NCBI GenBank assembly: GCA_949316235.1
Contig: OX438749.1
Location: 16,880,414 to 16,944,413 of the forward strand
From: Oegoconia quadripuncta
Taxonomy: Eukaryota; Arthropoda; Insecta; Lepidoptera; Autostichidae
Length of the DNA: 64,000 bases
Reading direction: 5' to 3'
Numbering within the stretch: the first letter of the stretch is position 1; every line of letters starts with the position of its first letter. Both the position numbers and the translations under genes were made by a program. The notes beneath the pieces are model-generated. The model was not told where the DNA came from, did no database searches, and saw nothing but the letters and a program-made list of their open reading frames with translations. Positions 19,921 to 31,272 of this stretch are shown piece by piece.

Positions 19921-21345
19921 CTATTTAGAGCGATGTCAAGTTGCGCCATCTGACAACATTGTAATTATTTCAAGATTACTTAGTCTTCTACTCTTAGTAC
20001 TATATTCTTAGTACTCTCATAGTCCAGACGTGCCAGACACAAGCACAGACACCGCTCTTTTTTGTATAATCTGCGCATTGTATTATTAATAGTAACATGT
20101 AGGGCTCAATTACCAGCCTAAGAAATTCTGCTCATGAATGAAATTTCTTGCAATATTTTCCTTCATTTAAAAAATATAATTCAACACAATTAAAAATGGT
20201 ACGACCCAAGTTCGATCCAACACCTTTCATATCCAGGATTTGATGCATGCTAATCTCTCACAAGGCTACTATGACTTATAGAGGTATAATTGGTTAAAGT
20301 TTGAGAAGCGCCGCGCGAGAGGAATCGCACGTGTTTATCGGAGCTTGCAACAAGGACAGCACCAGGTTACTTAAGCAAAATAATTACGAGCAAGCGTGTT
20401 TCAGCTAACGAATTCCCTTTTCGAAGTGAATACTTAACATGTTTAAGGTAAAGTGGATCTCTTGTCAGTACCCACTCGTACGAATCTAAAGGATCATCAG
20501 ATTAATAAACTTAGGTATACAATAATTCCCGGAGCAATGATTTTATTTTGTTGTAGCATACAAAGGAATTCGGTGTTCTGTGGAAAACAGCGTACACAGC
20601 ACATGGGCATCGGCACATCAGTCAAATTCTGCAAATCGCTTACCTACTTCCCCAGCGAGGCGAATATAGCTGTGTAGTTCAAATGGGTAGGTTCCCTACT
20701 CCATTTTTATGTTACCACGTGGCGCACTGAGACAAAAAAGAGAGGATTAATTTTTATGCTAAAATTTTATCTGCCCGTACCGAGCGTAAAAACTTCACAA
20801 TTGGAGCAGAATATGTCATAACGTTGTGGGGTCACGAGGGATATGCTTGCAGCCCCACACGTTGAAATAACAGAAATCCACATTAAAAATGTAGGTGCGA
20901 AACTGGAAAAAACCAGTTTGGAATGCACAAGGCGCTATGGCCGCGGTGAAATGTGAATTTGGCTTGGAACCACTACTATTTGTTTTAAATTACACAAAGC
21001 AGAAAAAGTTCCACAAAAGAAAGGCGCCCGAAACACGCGGCTTGCTTCTCTCTTAGTATTGTTGTTTGCATTCAAGAAAGACCGCATTTCAGTGCTATCT
21101 TAAGAATTCTACAGGAGTAGCTTGGTTTGGCAAAGAATTCCGTGAGAATTTTTAAGTGATTAAAAATGTTTATAATTATAGGCAAAGTAATTATTATCTC
21201 CTCGTTAGAAGAAATAAAATTAGTGTAGCCAAGGAATGCAAAGTATCTAAAGCTCTCACAACATATTTAGATTTCTAATTCTAAAATTGAAAATAAAGAT
21301 GAAACTATATGCTATTCTTGCACCTCCAAAAAATGGCAGAATTAT
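19921..21345. other. Unassigned intergenic sequence
   Basis: Less AT-rich than average in places (20290-21050), but no frame with recognisable domains. The ORF at 20453-20677 is not similar to anything I know. No shared repeat found. Confidence 0.4.
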
Positions 21346-21349
21346 CGAC

Positions 21350-21645
21350 TTTTTTTTTTATGCACAACGGGTTGGTACTTGACCTCAATCACACCTGATG
21401 TTAAGTGAAGATAAGGTCGAAGGTGGAAGCGTACTGACCCGGAAACCACAACACAACAATGCTATTAACATTGCTGCTTGGCGACAGATTTAGATAAGAT
21501 GGTGGTAGCTAGCCAGGCAGACATTTAAAATGCCATAACACCAACCAAACCGAGTACTTAAACATGTACCCCGCTGGGGATCGAACCTGCGACCTCCAAA
21601 TCGTAAACCCAATATTGTTTACATTGAGCCACGGAGGCGACTTCA
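21350..21645 (-). mobile_element. SINE-A, near full length
   Basis: From the T-run 'ttttttttatgcacaacggg' (the reversed A-tail) to the head 'attgagccacggaggcga'. Box B is intact (reverse 'ggggatcgaacctgcgacct'). A few dozen bases of the middle, around 'ccccaacac', are missing relative to 62860-63190. Confidence 0.92.
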
Positions 21646-22089
21646 AAAGAGGCTGCTCTTATTTATAGTGAGTCATCAGATCTTCAACTTTATGAGACAC
21701 AATAAGTCAACTATCTATTCTATGATTGATTTATAGATTCAGAATTAAGGCACAGATTAATAATGAGTTGAGTTGTCGCCCTGAAAACCCTTCATTCTAT
21801 GATCTGAGGCAACGCACCATAATACGATATACACTTCTGTCTAATAACATGGTTAAGGACTTTGTGGTACTACCGTTTACTTTTATTTTCGGTTTCAATT
21901 TCTTTTTGTTTATTGTGTATTTTAATGCTTATACATAATTATGTGTGTGTCGCTAAATGGGTCAAGTAAATGATTTTTATTCTCACAATAAGAGTTATCG
22001 AAAACGGTTCTTACATTATCGGAACTTTGGCGGAACGGAGGCTGTGTAAGATAAAATGGCAGTTAAATTTTTCTAAATTTTAAATTAAG
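21646..22089. other. Unassigned intergenic sequence
   Basis: No coding region. 'cgctaaatgggtcaagtaaa' near 21952 resembles the LINE-like tail at 2870-2890. Confidence 0.4.
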
Positions 22090-22195
22090 AAATAAGCTCG
22101 CCTTTTGTGTATTGTAATTTCTGTCCTATGTTTGTTGAATGTACGTTTGTATACCTATAGGCAATAAAGTGTTAAAATGGAAATAAATAAATAAA
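22090..22195 (+). mobile_element. LINE 3' end (family H)
   Basis: 'gctcgccttttgtgtattgt', 'aatttctgtcctatgtttgt' and 'caataaagtgttaaaatgga', then an AAATAAATAAAT tail. This is the most complete copy of the terminus shared with 11040-11155. Confidence 0.65.
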
Positions 22196-22243
22196 AAAGT
22201 TCCTCATTTTTTGAAACCGAATGAATTTTATTATATCATTATA

Positions 22244-22613
22244 CCGGATGAGTTTTTTTTACCGTAAGGAAAAAAATAGGGCATATTAGGTAAGTAAAAT
22301 AAAAGGTATTGGCAAAAGTAGTTTTTTGTTTTTTTCAAAACTGTTTTGTTTTTGTTGATTGTGTCATATGACGGTCGCGGTCGTAGCCTATTCCACATAA
22401 TTATACATCATTAAATCAAATAAATAAATGAAAGTTGGAGAAAATATGAATTCATAATAAATTTCGCATGATAGTAACCCTACGCCAGTCGCATATCAAT
22501 CTAAGCCCGGCGAGTGCGTTTTTTTTTTAATTAAACTACCTATGCCAGTAATTTCTATTTCACTTATCTAATATGCCCAATTTTTTTTCCTTACGGTAAA
22601 AAAACTCATCCGG
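22244..22613. mobile_element. MITE-E, best copy
   Basis: A 370-bp element with TIRs of about 80 bp. The left end is 'ccggatgagttttttttacc', and the right end is its reverse complement at 22594-22613. TA flanks both sides (22242-22243 and 22614-22615). The inner TIR includes 'agggcatattaggtaagt' opposite 'acttatctaatatgccca'. The interior has 'tgacggtcgcggtcgtagcc' and 'ccagtcgcatatcaatct'. No ORF. Confidence 0.92.
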
Positions 22614-22944
22614 TATAATAAAAAGAACAAAAATCCAGGCAGACCAATCAGTGAGTGAATTTAAATGGAAACGATCTCGGGTGTTTTGCAATGTGTTTAA
22701 TCTTTTTACTAATCAATCATGGTAAGGGTTGCGTTAACCGTATCTCCACACAACAGCTCTATTTGAATACTGATGCACCTGCGCCGAATGGTAATGAAGA
22801 GCTATTATAATAATATTTTCACGTTTCAGCAAAAGCGAACATTTTCATACATAAGGACGTTGTTATTTAATCACTATTTTACAGGAATTTTACAAGACTG
22901 CACAAAAATGAATTCCGGTTGGATGATTTTGCAATAGGAATCAA
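22614..22944. other. Unassigned intergenic sequence
   Basis: No coding region or repeat recognised. Confidence 0.5.
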
Positions 22945-23225
22945 TATAATAATAATAATAAATATCCTAAGACATACATACAGCGCCATCTAATTCCACA
23001 GTAAGCAACTATAGGCTTGTGTTGTGCATACCAGATGGTTGATATACTACATAAATACATATTTTTTTTGTAAACAAATACTTATTATAAATGAAAACAC
23101 CCATAACTCGGGTACACATGTCCGTATTCATCACACAAACATATGCCCCTAGCGGGATTCGAACCCCCAACCTTTTGGTATAGTGGTCAGAGTTATTAAC
23201 CACTACACCAAACAGGTCGTCACTG
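22945..23225 (-). mobile_element. SINE-C copy
   Basis: The minus strand reads the head 'gacctgtttggtgtagtggt' (about 23222 down to 23150), the body with 'ccgagttatgg', 'ccatctggta' and 'gatggcgctgtatg', and a (TTA)n tail at 22950-22963. Confidence 0.88.
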
Positions 23226-23670
23226 GCAAAACTGTCGCGCACCCATCGTAAGACTTAATTGCTAAAAGTGGTCATATTGCTAATATAGTTGCAAATAACA
23301 GAAGGCAATCAGCGAAATAGAATTCGCACAAAGACATTAAATTTTAAATCACAATTTCATTCTATGTAACGCCATCTGTTGTCAATCAAATGTCAACATT
23401 TGAATATTTTTCTTTTTAATAAATAAATATTTGTATTGGAGATAACAGTTAACATTGATCGCTTTCTAGTCGACAATTACAAAATCAGCCTGCGGGTTCA
23501 TGTGTTTCGTAGCGAGCTAAACGCTGAATCGAGTCGTGTAGCATTTCGTTTCGTGTGTAAATATATATTTTTTTTACGTCCGCAAATATGGTATCGTGGT
23601 TCTTTTGTCTTTTTTGTTGGTGGTGGTTTATTTGTTATTGTTGTGCAATAAAGAATATTTTGTTTATATG
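23226..23670. other. Unassigned intergenic sequence
   Basis: Contains overlapping short ORFs on both strands (23436-23713) without recognisable motifs. No repeat assigned. Confidence 0.45.
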
Positions 23671-24003
23671 TTTTTTTTATACACAACGGGTTAGTACTTG
23701 AACTCATACACACCTATGTTAAGTGAAGATGAGGTCGACCCGGAAACCCCGACATATTTATGGGGGACTGTCCATCTAGTCTCAGACAACCGGAACACAA
23801 CAATGCTATTTACATTGCTGCTTGGCGGCAGATTTAGATAAGATAGTGGTAGCTAGCCAGGCGCGCGGACATTTAAAATGTCCTACCACCAACCAAACCA
23901 ACCAACCAAACCGAGTGCTTAAACATGTACCCCGCTGGGGATCGAGTCCGCGACCACCCATTCCTAAACCCAATGTTGTTTACATTGAGCCACAGAGACG
24001 GTT
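23671..24003 (-). mobile_element. SINE-A, near full length
   Basis: Tail 'ttttttatacacaacgggtt' to head 'acattgagccacagagacgg'. A short tandem expansion, 'accaaccaaaccaaccaacc', lies at about 23888-23910, and box B is mutated ('ggggatcgagtccgcgacca'). Confidence 0.9.
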
Positions 24004-24039
24004 TTTGTTTGTTATGGAAGGTATTGTTTGTTTGGTTGT

Positions 24040-24135
24040 AAACGCTTTATTGTACAATGTAACACATAATACATTTAATAGAAATAGTGATCAAAGGCGG
24101 ACTTATCCCATGAGGGATCTCTTACTGTCGACCCA
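24040..24135 (-). mobile_element. LINE 3'-end fragment (family H-like)
   Basis: 'aacgctttattgtacaatgt' and 'caaaggcggacttatcccat', then 'gagggatctcttactgtcga'. On the minus strand this ends in an AATAAAGCGTT motif. It matches 25255-25400 and 3775-3895. Confidence 0.6.
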
Positions 24136-24167
24136 AATTTACAATAGACAATATTGATTGGACGTAC

Positions 24168-24480
24168 AACGTAAACGACATTGGGTTTACGATTCGAAGG
24201 TCGCGGGTTCGATCCCCAGCGTGGTACATGTTTAAGTACTCGGTTTGGTTGGTGGTAGGGCATTTAAAATGTCCGCCTGGCTAGCTACCACCATCTTATC
24301 TAAATCTGCCGCCAAGCAGCAATGTTATAGCTTTGTTGTGTTCCGGTTGTCAAAGATAAGATAGCCAGTCCCCCAAATGTGTTGGGGTTTCCGGATCAGT
24401 ACGCTTCCACTTTCGACCTCATCTTCACTTAACATCAGGTGTGATTGAGGTCAAGTACAAACCCGTCGTGCATAAAAAAA
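24168..24480 (+). mobile_element. SINE-A, head partly truncated
   Basis: Starts within the head at 'aacgacattgggtttacgat' with intact box B 'gggttcgatccccagcg', full body and the tail to 'cgtcgtgcataaaaaaa'. It lies head-to-head, about 165 bp away, with the copy at 23671-24003. Confidence 0.9.
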
Positions 24481-24834
24481 ATCAATAGAATATACTAAAA
24501 CATTAATTCCTGTCGGTAATTATTTTCTAAAGTTTGACGTAAGTTCAAACGGGCGTCAGCATTAACGCTACATCGACGCAGATCAGGTTCCTTCCAACTA
24601 CACACATGAAGTTCATTAAATATCGTCGGTATTTGATGTGCTTCATATATCGTGTTTGATGAGATTTAGCTGGAAACCCATGTTTTCACGTCATCAATGG
24701 ACCGCCCGCAAGTGCATAAGAATGCATCGTGATGTCTGAACATAGATGAATGAACACGACCATTTATAAACTAATCTAAATACAAATTGGGCGTAGCAAA
24801 ACAAAATTATTTAATTGTAATAACATGTCGAAGG
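24481..24834. other. Unassigned intergenic sequence
   Basis: No coding region recognised. Confidence 0.5.
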
Positions 24835-24900
24835 ACCGTCGTCGGCGGGCCGAATTAAATCCTTTCGCGGGCTGGAGCTGGCCCGCGAGCCGAACTTTGC
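24835..24900 (+). repeat. hAT-like transposon end
   Basis: GC-rich 'gggccgaattaaatcctttc' then 'gcgggctggagctggcccgc' and 'gagccgaactttgc'. This resembles the self-complementary GGGCC...GGCCC terminal region seen in many animal hAT elements. The recognition is from memory of that pattern. No second end is seen nearby. Confidence 0.45.
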
Positions 24901-24904
24901 TAAA

Positions 24905-25185
24905 TAAACATAAATAAATAATAAACATCTTTGCACATACACACAGCGCCATCTAGTTCCACACTAAGCAACTAGGCTTGTATTAGGTATAGATACCAGA
25001 TGGTTGATAAACTATACAAATACTACATTTTTTTTGTAAATTAATACATATATAAATGAAAAACATCCATAACTCGGGAACACATATCTGTATTCATCGT
25101 ACAAATTTATGCCCCTAGCGAGATTCGAACCCGCGACCTTTTGGTATAGCAGCAGAGTTTCTAACCTCACACCAAACAGATCGTT
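24905..25185 (-). mobile_element. SINE-C copy
   Basis: From an AT-rich tail 'aaataaataataaacatctt' and 'acagcgccatctagttccac' to the head 'ctaacctcacaccaaacaga'. Box B is intact in reverse ('gagattcgaacccgcgacct'), and box A has small deletions. Confidence 0.87.
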
Positions 25186-25254
25186 GATACCAATGTAAAC
25201 CAACCACCAATTGACATTTGCAATAAATATTAGTATCAAAATGTTGTTTGTTTC

Positions 25255-25400
25255 TAAACACTTTATTTAGATAGATAATGTGTTTGAGTACAACAGCGGA
25301 CTTATCCCATAGGGCGATTTTTTCCAGTCACCTAGAGGGTTAGTTAGAGAAAAGTATGTTAATTGGGGGTATACAAATTACGGCAAAATTTGAACTAAAA
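25255..25400 (-). mobile_element. LINE 3'-end fragment (family H-like)
   Basis: 'taaacactttatttagatag', 'acagcggacttatcccatag' and 'ccagtcacctagagggttag'. Related to 24040-24135. Confidence 0.55.
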
Positions 25401-25802
25401 CAAATACCTACACACTGATAAATATATATAAACATATAATAATACATAATTATAGCAATATACATATAAGTAAATAGCTTAAAATATATACCTACAAACA
25501 AATAATAGATATATGTTTGCTATGATGTCCAATATTCCGATTGTTATTATTAGTGAATGTGATTACAGTGATGCATAAATTATTTGGTATATTAATTACT
25601 TGCGTATTACTCGTATCTATAATGAGATTCGACATAGCTAATAATAATATTTCCATTTCAAATTAAAATAATTTTTATTTGGCTAAGAATTCTAATTTCA
25701 AATTAATTTTATTTTAAAAACATGGAATTCTTTTTCCAAAAGTAGTCATTTGTTTATTGATTAGTGTTACATTTTCATCGCATTTCAATCTTTTTCGTCA
25801 TC
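25401..25802. other. AT-rich flank of broken mariner
   Basis: No clear left terminal repeat of the mariner is visible here. No coding region. Confidence 0.45.
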
Positions 25803-26819
25803 ATGGATACGTTAAAAATTCGAGAAATTATGGAATATGAGTACCGTCGTGGCAGCAACGCGGCACAAGCGGCACGCAACATCAACGACGTTTACGGAGC
25901 TAACACTACAAACCAACGCACCATGCACCTGTTATTGGTTTGCTCACTTCCGTTCTGGGAATTTCGACCTGAAAAATGAATCTCGCGGTCGTCCGAAGAC
26001 TTTGGTCGACAATGACGAATTATAGGCGATTGTGGAACCTGATGATACACAATCTACGGCTGAATTAGCAGCAGCTTTCGACGTTAGCGTCAAAACAATA
26101 TTGGTCCATTTGCGTCAAATTGGCAAGGTAAAAAAGCTTGACAAATGGGTGCCCCACGAACTCAATGATCGCCAGCGCGAAGTACGCGTCGAGACGTGCC
26201 TTGCACTGCTCAACAAACACACAAATGAAGGAATTTTGAACCGCTTTGTTACCTGCGATGAAAAATGGATTCTGTTTGATAACCGCAAGCGCTCAACAAG
26301 TTGGTTGGATCCTGGTTCAGCACCTAAATAATACCATAAACGAAAACTTACCCCTAGAAAAGCGATGGTCACTGTTTGGTGGTCTAGCGCCGGTGTGATT
26401 CATCACAGCTTCTTACCAAACGGGATAACTGCAGATGTGTACTGTGAAGAACTGAACACAATGATGGAGAAGCTGGCACATCTCCAACCAGCATTGGTCA
26501 ATCGCTCCTCTCCGCTGCTCCTGCACGACAACGCGCGACCTCATACTGCACAGCAGACGGTCTCCAAGTTGCAAGAACTGGGGTTGGAAGCTCTCCGTCA
26601 TCCGCCCTACTCACCAGACCTTGCGCCTACAGACTACTACTTTTTCCAGAATTTGGATAACTTCTTGGCAGGAAAAAATTCAATACCCGAGAGGCAGTAC
26701 AAAATGCAAATGAAGAATTTGTTGCCTCCCGTCCAGCTGATTTCTTTAAGAAGGGTATCAATAAACTGCCACTGCGTTGGCAAAGATGCATTGATTGCAT
26801 GGGTGATTACTTCGATTAA
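25803..26819 (+). pseudogene. Mariner transposase pseudogene
   Basis: A second, clearly different mariner lineage. Conserved pieces are 'IREIMEYEYRRGSNAAQAAR' at the N-terminus, the linker 'KWVPHELN' (about 26143-26166), and the three catalytic blocks 'VTCDEKW', 'LLHDNARPH' and 'YSPDLAPTDYYFF', with 34 residues between the last two aspartates (D,D34D). It is disabled by a frameshift near 25930, an in-frame TAG at 26023, an in-frame TAA at about 26329, and another frameshift near 26690. The natural stop would be 26817-26819. WVPHEL with HDNARPH suggests the cecropia/irritans side of the family; this is inference. Confidence 0.92.
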
Positions 26820-26873
26820 TACAAATAAAAAATACATGAAAAAAAATCGTTTAAATTTTTTCATACAAAATGG

Positions 26874-26899
26874 CAATTTCATAGGTAAAGACCTAATAT
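26874..26899 (-). repeat. Right terminal repeat of broken mariner
   Basis: 'atttcataggtaaagaccta' followed by 'ata'. The same terminal word bounds the deleted element at 58563-58999 on both sides, and stands alone at 33178-33198. A TA follows the expected end. Confidence 0.7.
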
Positions 26900-27059
26900 A
26901 CTAACATAACCAGTATACGAGTAAGAGAGTACGAGTACGCGCCTGAGCGACGTTATTCGGAATGTCAACGAAGCGAGATCTGCTTATACCTATTGCAAGG
27001 TGGTCGTGCAGCCGCGTGTGCTAAATGAATTTATTTTAAACATAGGAACCAGCGACTAA
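26900..27059. other. Short unassigned spacer
   Basis: Nothing recognised. Confidence 0.5.
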
Positions 27060-27405
27060 TGGAACTTCTTCTTTTCGAGTCGAGGCAAGTTTCAAATGTT
27101 ATTGGACCAAAACTTAGCCACTTTAACAGCTCTCTCTGTGGTGTTAAGGAGGTCGTCAAAGGTGCAGCTGTCAGGACACGCGGAGCAAGATAATAGGTGA
27201 TCCACTATGTGCGGTTAGACACCGCACTCGCAGCGAACACTCCCACCATCGAAGAAGCCCCACCTGCACAGATTATCTTTGCTGCGGCACACCTGGGTTC
27301 GAAGCCGATTTAAGGATTTCCATGTCGACCATGGCAAATCGTGTCCAGGAGGACGAGACTCCTCAAGCGGGAGGAACGACGCAAGAGAATATCTCTGCTG
27401 CCACA
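27060..27405 (-). pseudogene. LINE ORF2 C-terminal remnant with cysteine motif
   Basis: On the minus strand: 'LPWSTWKSLNRLRTQVCR', then 'LCRWGFFDGGSVRCECGV' (a C-x-C-G element) and, after a stop, 'KVAKFWSNNI'. This order (WKxLNRLR...CxCG...) is found at the very C-terminus of some non-LTR retrotransposon polyproteins. The copy has stops. The end of the same family is at 41010-41110. Confidence 0.6.
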
Positions 27406-27479
27406 GGCTGCAGCGAGCATCCGAAGCGACACCTTGTATGGGAGCAACGCAACTAATGGCGATGAATCTTCGTCTCTGA

Positions 27480-27580
27480 AAGCTCAAAGTCACACAACGA
27501 GCTATGGGGATAAACTAATTATGGCCCAGCGGATTAGTAAGCTGAAATAGCAATGGGCAGGGCACAGTGCTCATGGCTGT
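27480..27580 (+). pseudogene. RTE-type LINE ORF2 fragment
   Basis: The plus strand reads 'AQRISKLK', a TAG, then 'QWAGH', a degenerate copy of the RTE C-terminal KLKWQWAGHI motif. 'tcacacaacgagctatgggg' upstream matches the reverse of 35295-35330. Confidence 0.65.
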
Positions 27581-27689
27581 TGAGGCATATTACTATACAT
27601 ACATAGGTAACTGATAAACACACATAAATATTTATCCTGTTAAGTTACTGTGTAATCAGCGATAGGACACCCACTGTTGAATATAGGCG

Positions 27690-27875
27690 GCGACCTATAT
27701 TCTACGACTACCCGCAACGTTCATAAGGTCGTCAGTCCACCTTGTGGATGGACCAGCCTACGTGGTCTACACTCAATAACTTTAATACTCCATCGGCCAT
27801 TAGTTCTTCGAGCGTGTACCCTGCCCAATGCTATTCAACTTACTAGTCACTGACTTTCCTGATTCAATCACTTAA
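27690..27875 (-). pseudogene. RTE-type LINE ORF2 fragment
   Basis: The minus strand holds pieces equivalent to 34955-35180: 'tagcattgggcagggtacac' (QWAGHI region) and 'gtggactgacgacctta' (the TRWTDDL motif). Frameshifted throughout. Confidence 0.6.
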
Positions 27876-29639
27876 TCAGTCAGATAGTTAAAAGCTACTG
27901 CATTCGTATATTCCACAATCAACAACTTACAGAAACATTCCAGCAGCAAAATTTTATTACGCAAATTGTTGAAAGAAATCTCGGGACAGTTTGACAAGTA
28001 GATGATACTCAGCACTTACCTTAGCGTTATTCACTTTATATCACTTTTTAATTTCACACCGCTGCTCGCCGCTGGCAGCTTCACTTCCACTTCCGACTGA
28101 AATTATTAAATTTCTCGGTAACACGAGGTGACAGTAAAAAATAAGGTGCTGAAGAGATCCCCTTCATTAATCTAATTTTACACCCTTGCGGCATAAATAT
28201 ATTCAGTTTCCACAAAGGCAGCGGAAATGTATTATTTATTAGTGAAATGCTTAAATGAAATTGATGTCTGACCTTTAGGTTTTGAATTCTGAACACTTAT
28301 ATCTAGAAGTTAGGGTTTCATGTCGCCGTACATTATTAATGCTGCGCTGATGAGGATGATGATTCTGTTGATATTCTGTGCGGTGTGTAGAGGCACGACT
28401 TTCTCTCATAAGAAAGGGTGTGGACTAAATCCATCAAGTCGCCCAGTCTGTTCGGTAGATTTGTGTCAGATGATCAATAATCTAACACATTTATCATTGA
28501 GCACTAGGCTTTCAAGTGGACAGTCAGTTCTTCGGGTCGCTCGTCGAGCACCGACTTAACTACAAATTACCTTCATTACAAGTAATCGGATCCGAGTTAC
28601 ATGCACTTCAAATTACTTATTGAGTCTATGTTTTCAAGTAAATAAAAAGTCCTATTATAAGCATCGTATATATAGCAAGTATATACATCTGACCCAAAAT
28701 AATGATTTCACGTAGTATGCCGTGTGTATAGGTACTACTCAAAACGTTGCACCGTCAAATTAGTGCTCCCGCGAAAGTAAACTTAATTGTGAATACTACC
28801 ACCATACATTCAGGTTTTCAGAGACTTATTATATAACGTTCTAGGTATTAAGCATATATATATTTAGTCACAACATAGTAATTTCAACTAAAACATTAAA
28901 TCTACTATGGTCACCCTGACTGTCACATTGTCAATCTATTTTCTCTCGTTCTCGCCCTTTCCGAAAGACCTTAGCTCCGAATTGTACACCTGTGTGATTC
29001 TACCCTAAACCGACAAGCATGTATGAACAACTTTTTTTTTATATATATGGCTTTTTATATCGTGATGAACAACTTTATGAGAGTCAATGGAGCCAAAGAG
29101 ATGTGTCAAAATCATAACAAGTGGAAGTCTGTGGTCTTGCGTACGCGAATCAGGAATGACTTTATCTATGTATGTATATTTCTTTGCTGTAAATGATTAT
29201 TTACAGGCTTAAAACCGTGTAACTTGTTTGTGGTCAAATCTATCAAAACTTACGTTAACCAAACCACACAAATTACTAAAACTAAAAGTGAAGTGAAATA
29301 CAATTCTTCATAATTGTTGTTAATTGAAATAGATAACGTGTATAGATAATTATCGTTTTTAAGATAGTAAGAAATTAACCCACAATAATAGCCTCCAAAT
29401 TTAATATAGTTACACAAATACAAATTTGGTTTTGCAAAGGAACATGTCTTCAGAATATACAATTTGTATATTTGCCGGCAGATATCATGTAGTAAATAAC
29501 TTTTGAATCGTTAATATAAAACAAAACATGATGTCAAAATTTTTGTTTGAGATTTTTATACATGGTAAAGTTCACAAAGTATCCTTGGGGTCCTCTAGTA
29601 AAAATGAAAAGTTCCAAACAGCTCGATTTGATAAATGAA
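27876..29639. other. Unassigned intergenic sequence
   Basis: 1.7 kb without recognised coding or repeat content. Short ORFs at 28081-28296 and 28320-28559 show no domain. 'tatatatggctttttatatc' near 29041 also occurs at about 15556, a small shared word of unknown origin. Confidence 0.45.
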
Positions 29640-29843
29640 CTGGCTAGCTACCACCATTTTATCTAAATCTGCCGCCAAACAGCGATGTTAATAGCATTGT
29701 TGTGTTCCGTTTGTAAGAGATAAGATAGCCAGTTCTATAAATATTTGGGTTTCCCGGTCAGTACGCTTCCACCTTCGGCCTCATCCTCACTTAACATCAG
29801 GTGTGATTGAGGTAAAGTGCAAACCCGATGTGCATAAAAAAAA
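29640..29843 (+). mobile_element. SINE-A, 5'-truncated
   Basis: Starts at 'ctggctagctaccaccattt' and runs through 'ttccgtttgtaagagataag' to the tail 'aacatcaggtgtgattgagg' and an A-run. The tRNA-like head is missing. Confidence 0.88.
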
Positions 29844-30335
29844 TGAACACTAATCTAAGGCCCGTATTAATAAATCGTTCTTGAGATTAACTTGAAATTA
29901 ATAGTTTTAAAATTTTGGATAGTGACAACACGTTGTCAGGCTGACAAAATATCTCCTAAGGGTGACAATTCTGTACTATTCTTGACTGAAAATTATAGGT
30001 TTTATCATTTTATTTACAATTTAACAACAATCGAAGAGGATATAATTACTTGTTTAAAAAGAATTTAGGTATTTATTAAAAACCAAAAAACCCCTCAACA
30101 TAATTTGCTATGTCAGATTTTTTACTACAAAATATATCTTAAGACACTGTGGGAGATTCTAAAGATACCCTGCACTCCAAACCAGTCACGCTGTTACAGG
30201 AGGTCTACATAGAAATCTACATACATACAAATATGCCAAAACATTACCCTCCTTCATAAGACGGTCGGTAAACAATAACAAAAATCGATAACACTTGTGA
30301 TGCAGTCAAATTCGATATGCATTTCGATTATTATA
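29844..30335. other. Unassigned intergenic sequence
   Basis: Nothing recognised. Confidence 0.5.
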
Positions 30336-30339
30336 CAAA

Positions 30340-30442
30340 TGTCTGAGGCCGTAAGTCCTTGGATGGGTGACCATTAATGGCACTTTATTCAACAGTTTCC
30401 GTGTTTCAGTGAGCACGTTAAATTGTCGGTTACGGTGCTTTT
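30340..30442 (+). mobile_element. 5S-derived SINE fragment
   Basis: 'gtaagtccttggatgggtga' followed by 'ccattaatggcactttatt' and 'tccgtgtttcagtgagcacg'. The first word is the 'CTTGGATGGGTGACC' block of 5S rRNA (internal control region). It is interrupted at 30443 by a SINE-A copy. Confidence 0.65.
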
Positions 30443-30446
30443 CAAT

Positions 30447-30775
30447 TTTTTTTTCTTTAATACACAACGGGTAGGTACTTGACCTCAATCACACCTGATG
30501 TTAAGTGAAGATGAGGTGGTGGAAAGTGGAAGCGTACTGACCCGAAACCCCAACACATTTGGAGGACTGGCTATCTTATCTCTGACAACTGGAACACAAC
30601 AATGCTATTAACATTGCTGCTTGGCGGCAGACTTAGATAAGATGGTGGTAGCTAGCCAGGCGGACATTTAAAATGCCTTACCACCAAACAAACCGAGTAC
30701 TTAAACATGTACCCCGCTGGGGATCGAACCCGCGACCTCCAAATCGTGAGCCCAATGTTGTTTACATTGAGCGGA
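30447..30775 (-). mobile_element. SINE-A, near full length
   Basis: Tail 'taatacacaacgggtaggta' to head 'gttgtttacattgagcgg'. The head end 'ccacggaggcggt' has been lost. Box B is intact in reverse ('ggggatcgaacccgcgacct'). Confidence 0.92.
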
Positions 30776-30819
30776 GAATAGAACGCATTCAGTCGTTAAG
30801 TAAGTCGGAGTGACTTGGA

Positions 30820-30945
30820 AATACTGACAGGTGGCCACTAGACAATCACAAGACCACCAATCCGCACTGGACCAGCATTATGGCATATGGCACATACCCC
30901 GTCTGGTAAGAGGAGTGAGGAGGTGTGTGTGGAGAGGAGAATGAT
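30820..30945 (+). mobile_element. 5S-derived SINE body fragment
   Basis: 'ctgacaggtggccactagac' and 'ccaatccgcactggaccagc' match the body at 60590-60665 in reverse. The SINE-A copy at 30447-30775 appears to have landed inside this 5S SINE, splitting head (30340-30442) from body. Confidence 0.6.
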
Positions 30946-30991
30946 TAAAATATTTTATGTGTTTATTTGTACTAAAGTCCTTTATGAGTTT

Positions 30992-31272
30992 AACCGCCTC
31001 CGTGGCTCAATGTAAACAACATTGGGTGTACGATTCGGAGGTTGTGGGTTCGATCCTCAGCGGGGTACATGTTTAAGTACTACGTTTGGTTGGTGGTAGG
31101 GCATTTTAAATGTCCACCATCTTATCTAAATCTGCCGCCAAGTAGCAATGTTAATAGCATTGTTGTGTTCCGGTTGTCAGAGATAAGATAGCCAGTCCCC
31201 CAAATCTTCACTTAACATCAGGTGTGATTGAGGTCAAGTACCAACCGTTCTTCATAAAAAAAAAAAAAAAAT
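30992..31272 (+). mobile_element. SINE-A with internal deletion
   Basis: The head 'accgcctccgtggctcaatg' with box B 'gggttcgatcctcagcgg' is present. About 20 bp of the body ('gcctggctagctac') and the 'ttggggtttccgg...cttcgacc' segment are deleted. The tail ends in a 15-A run. Confidence 0.9.

Noticed and set aside
20453..20677. 74-codon ORF as a possible host exon
   Set aside because: No motif, no convincing splice sites and no homology that I recognise.
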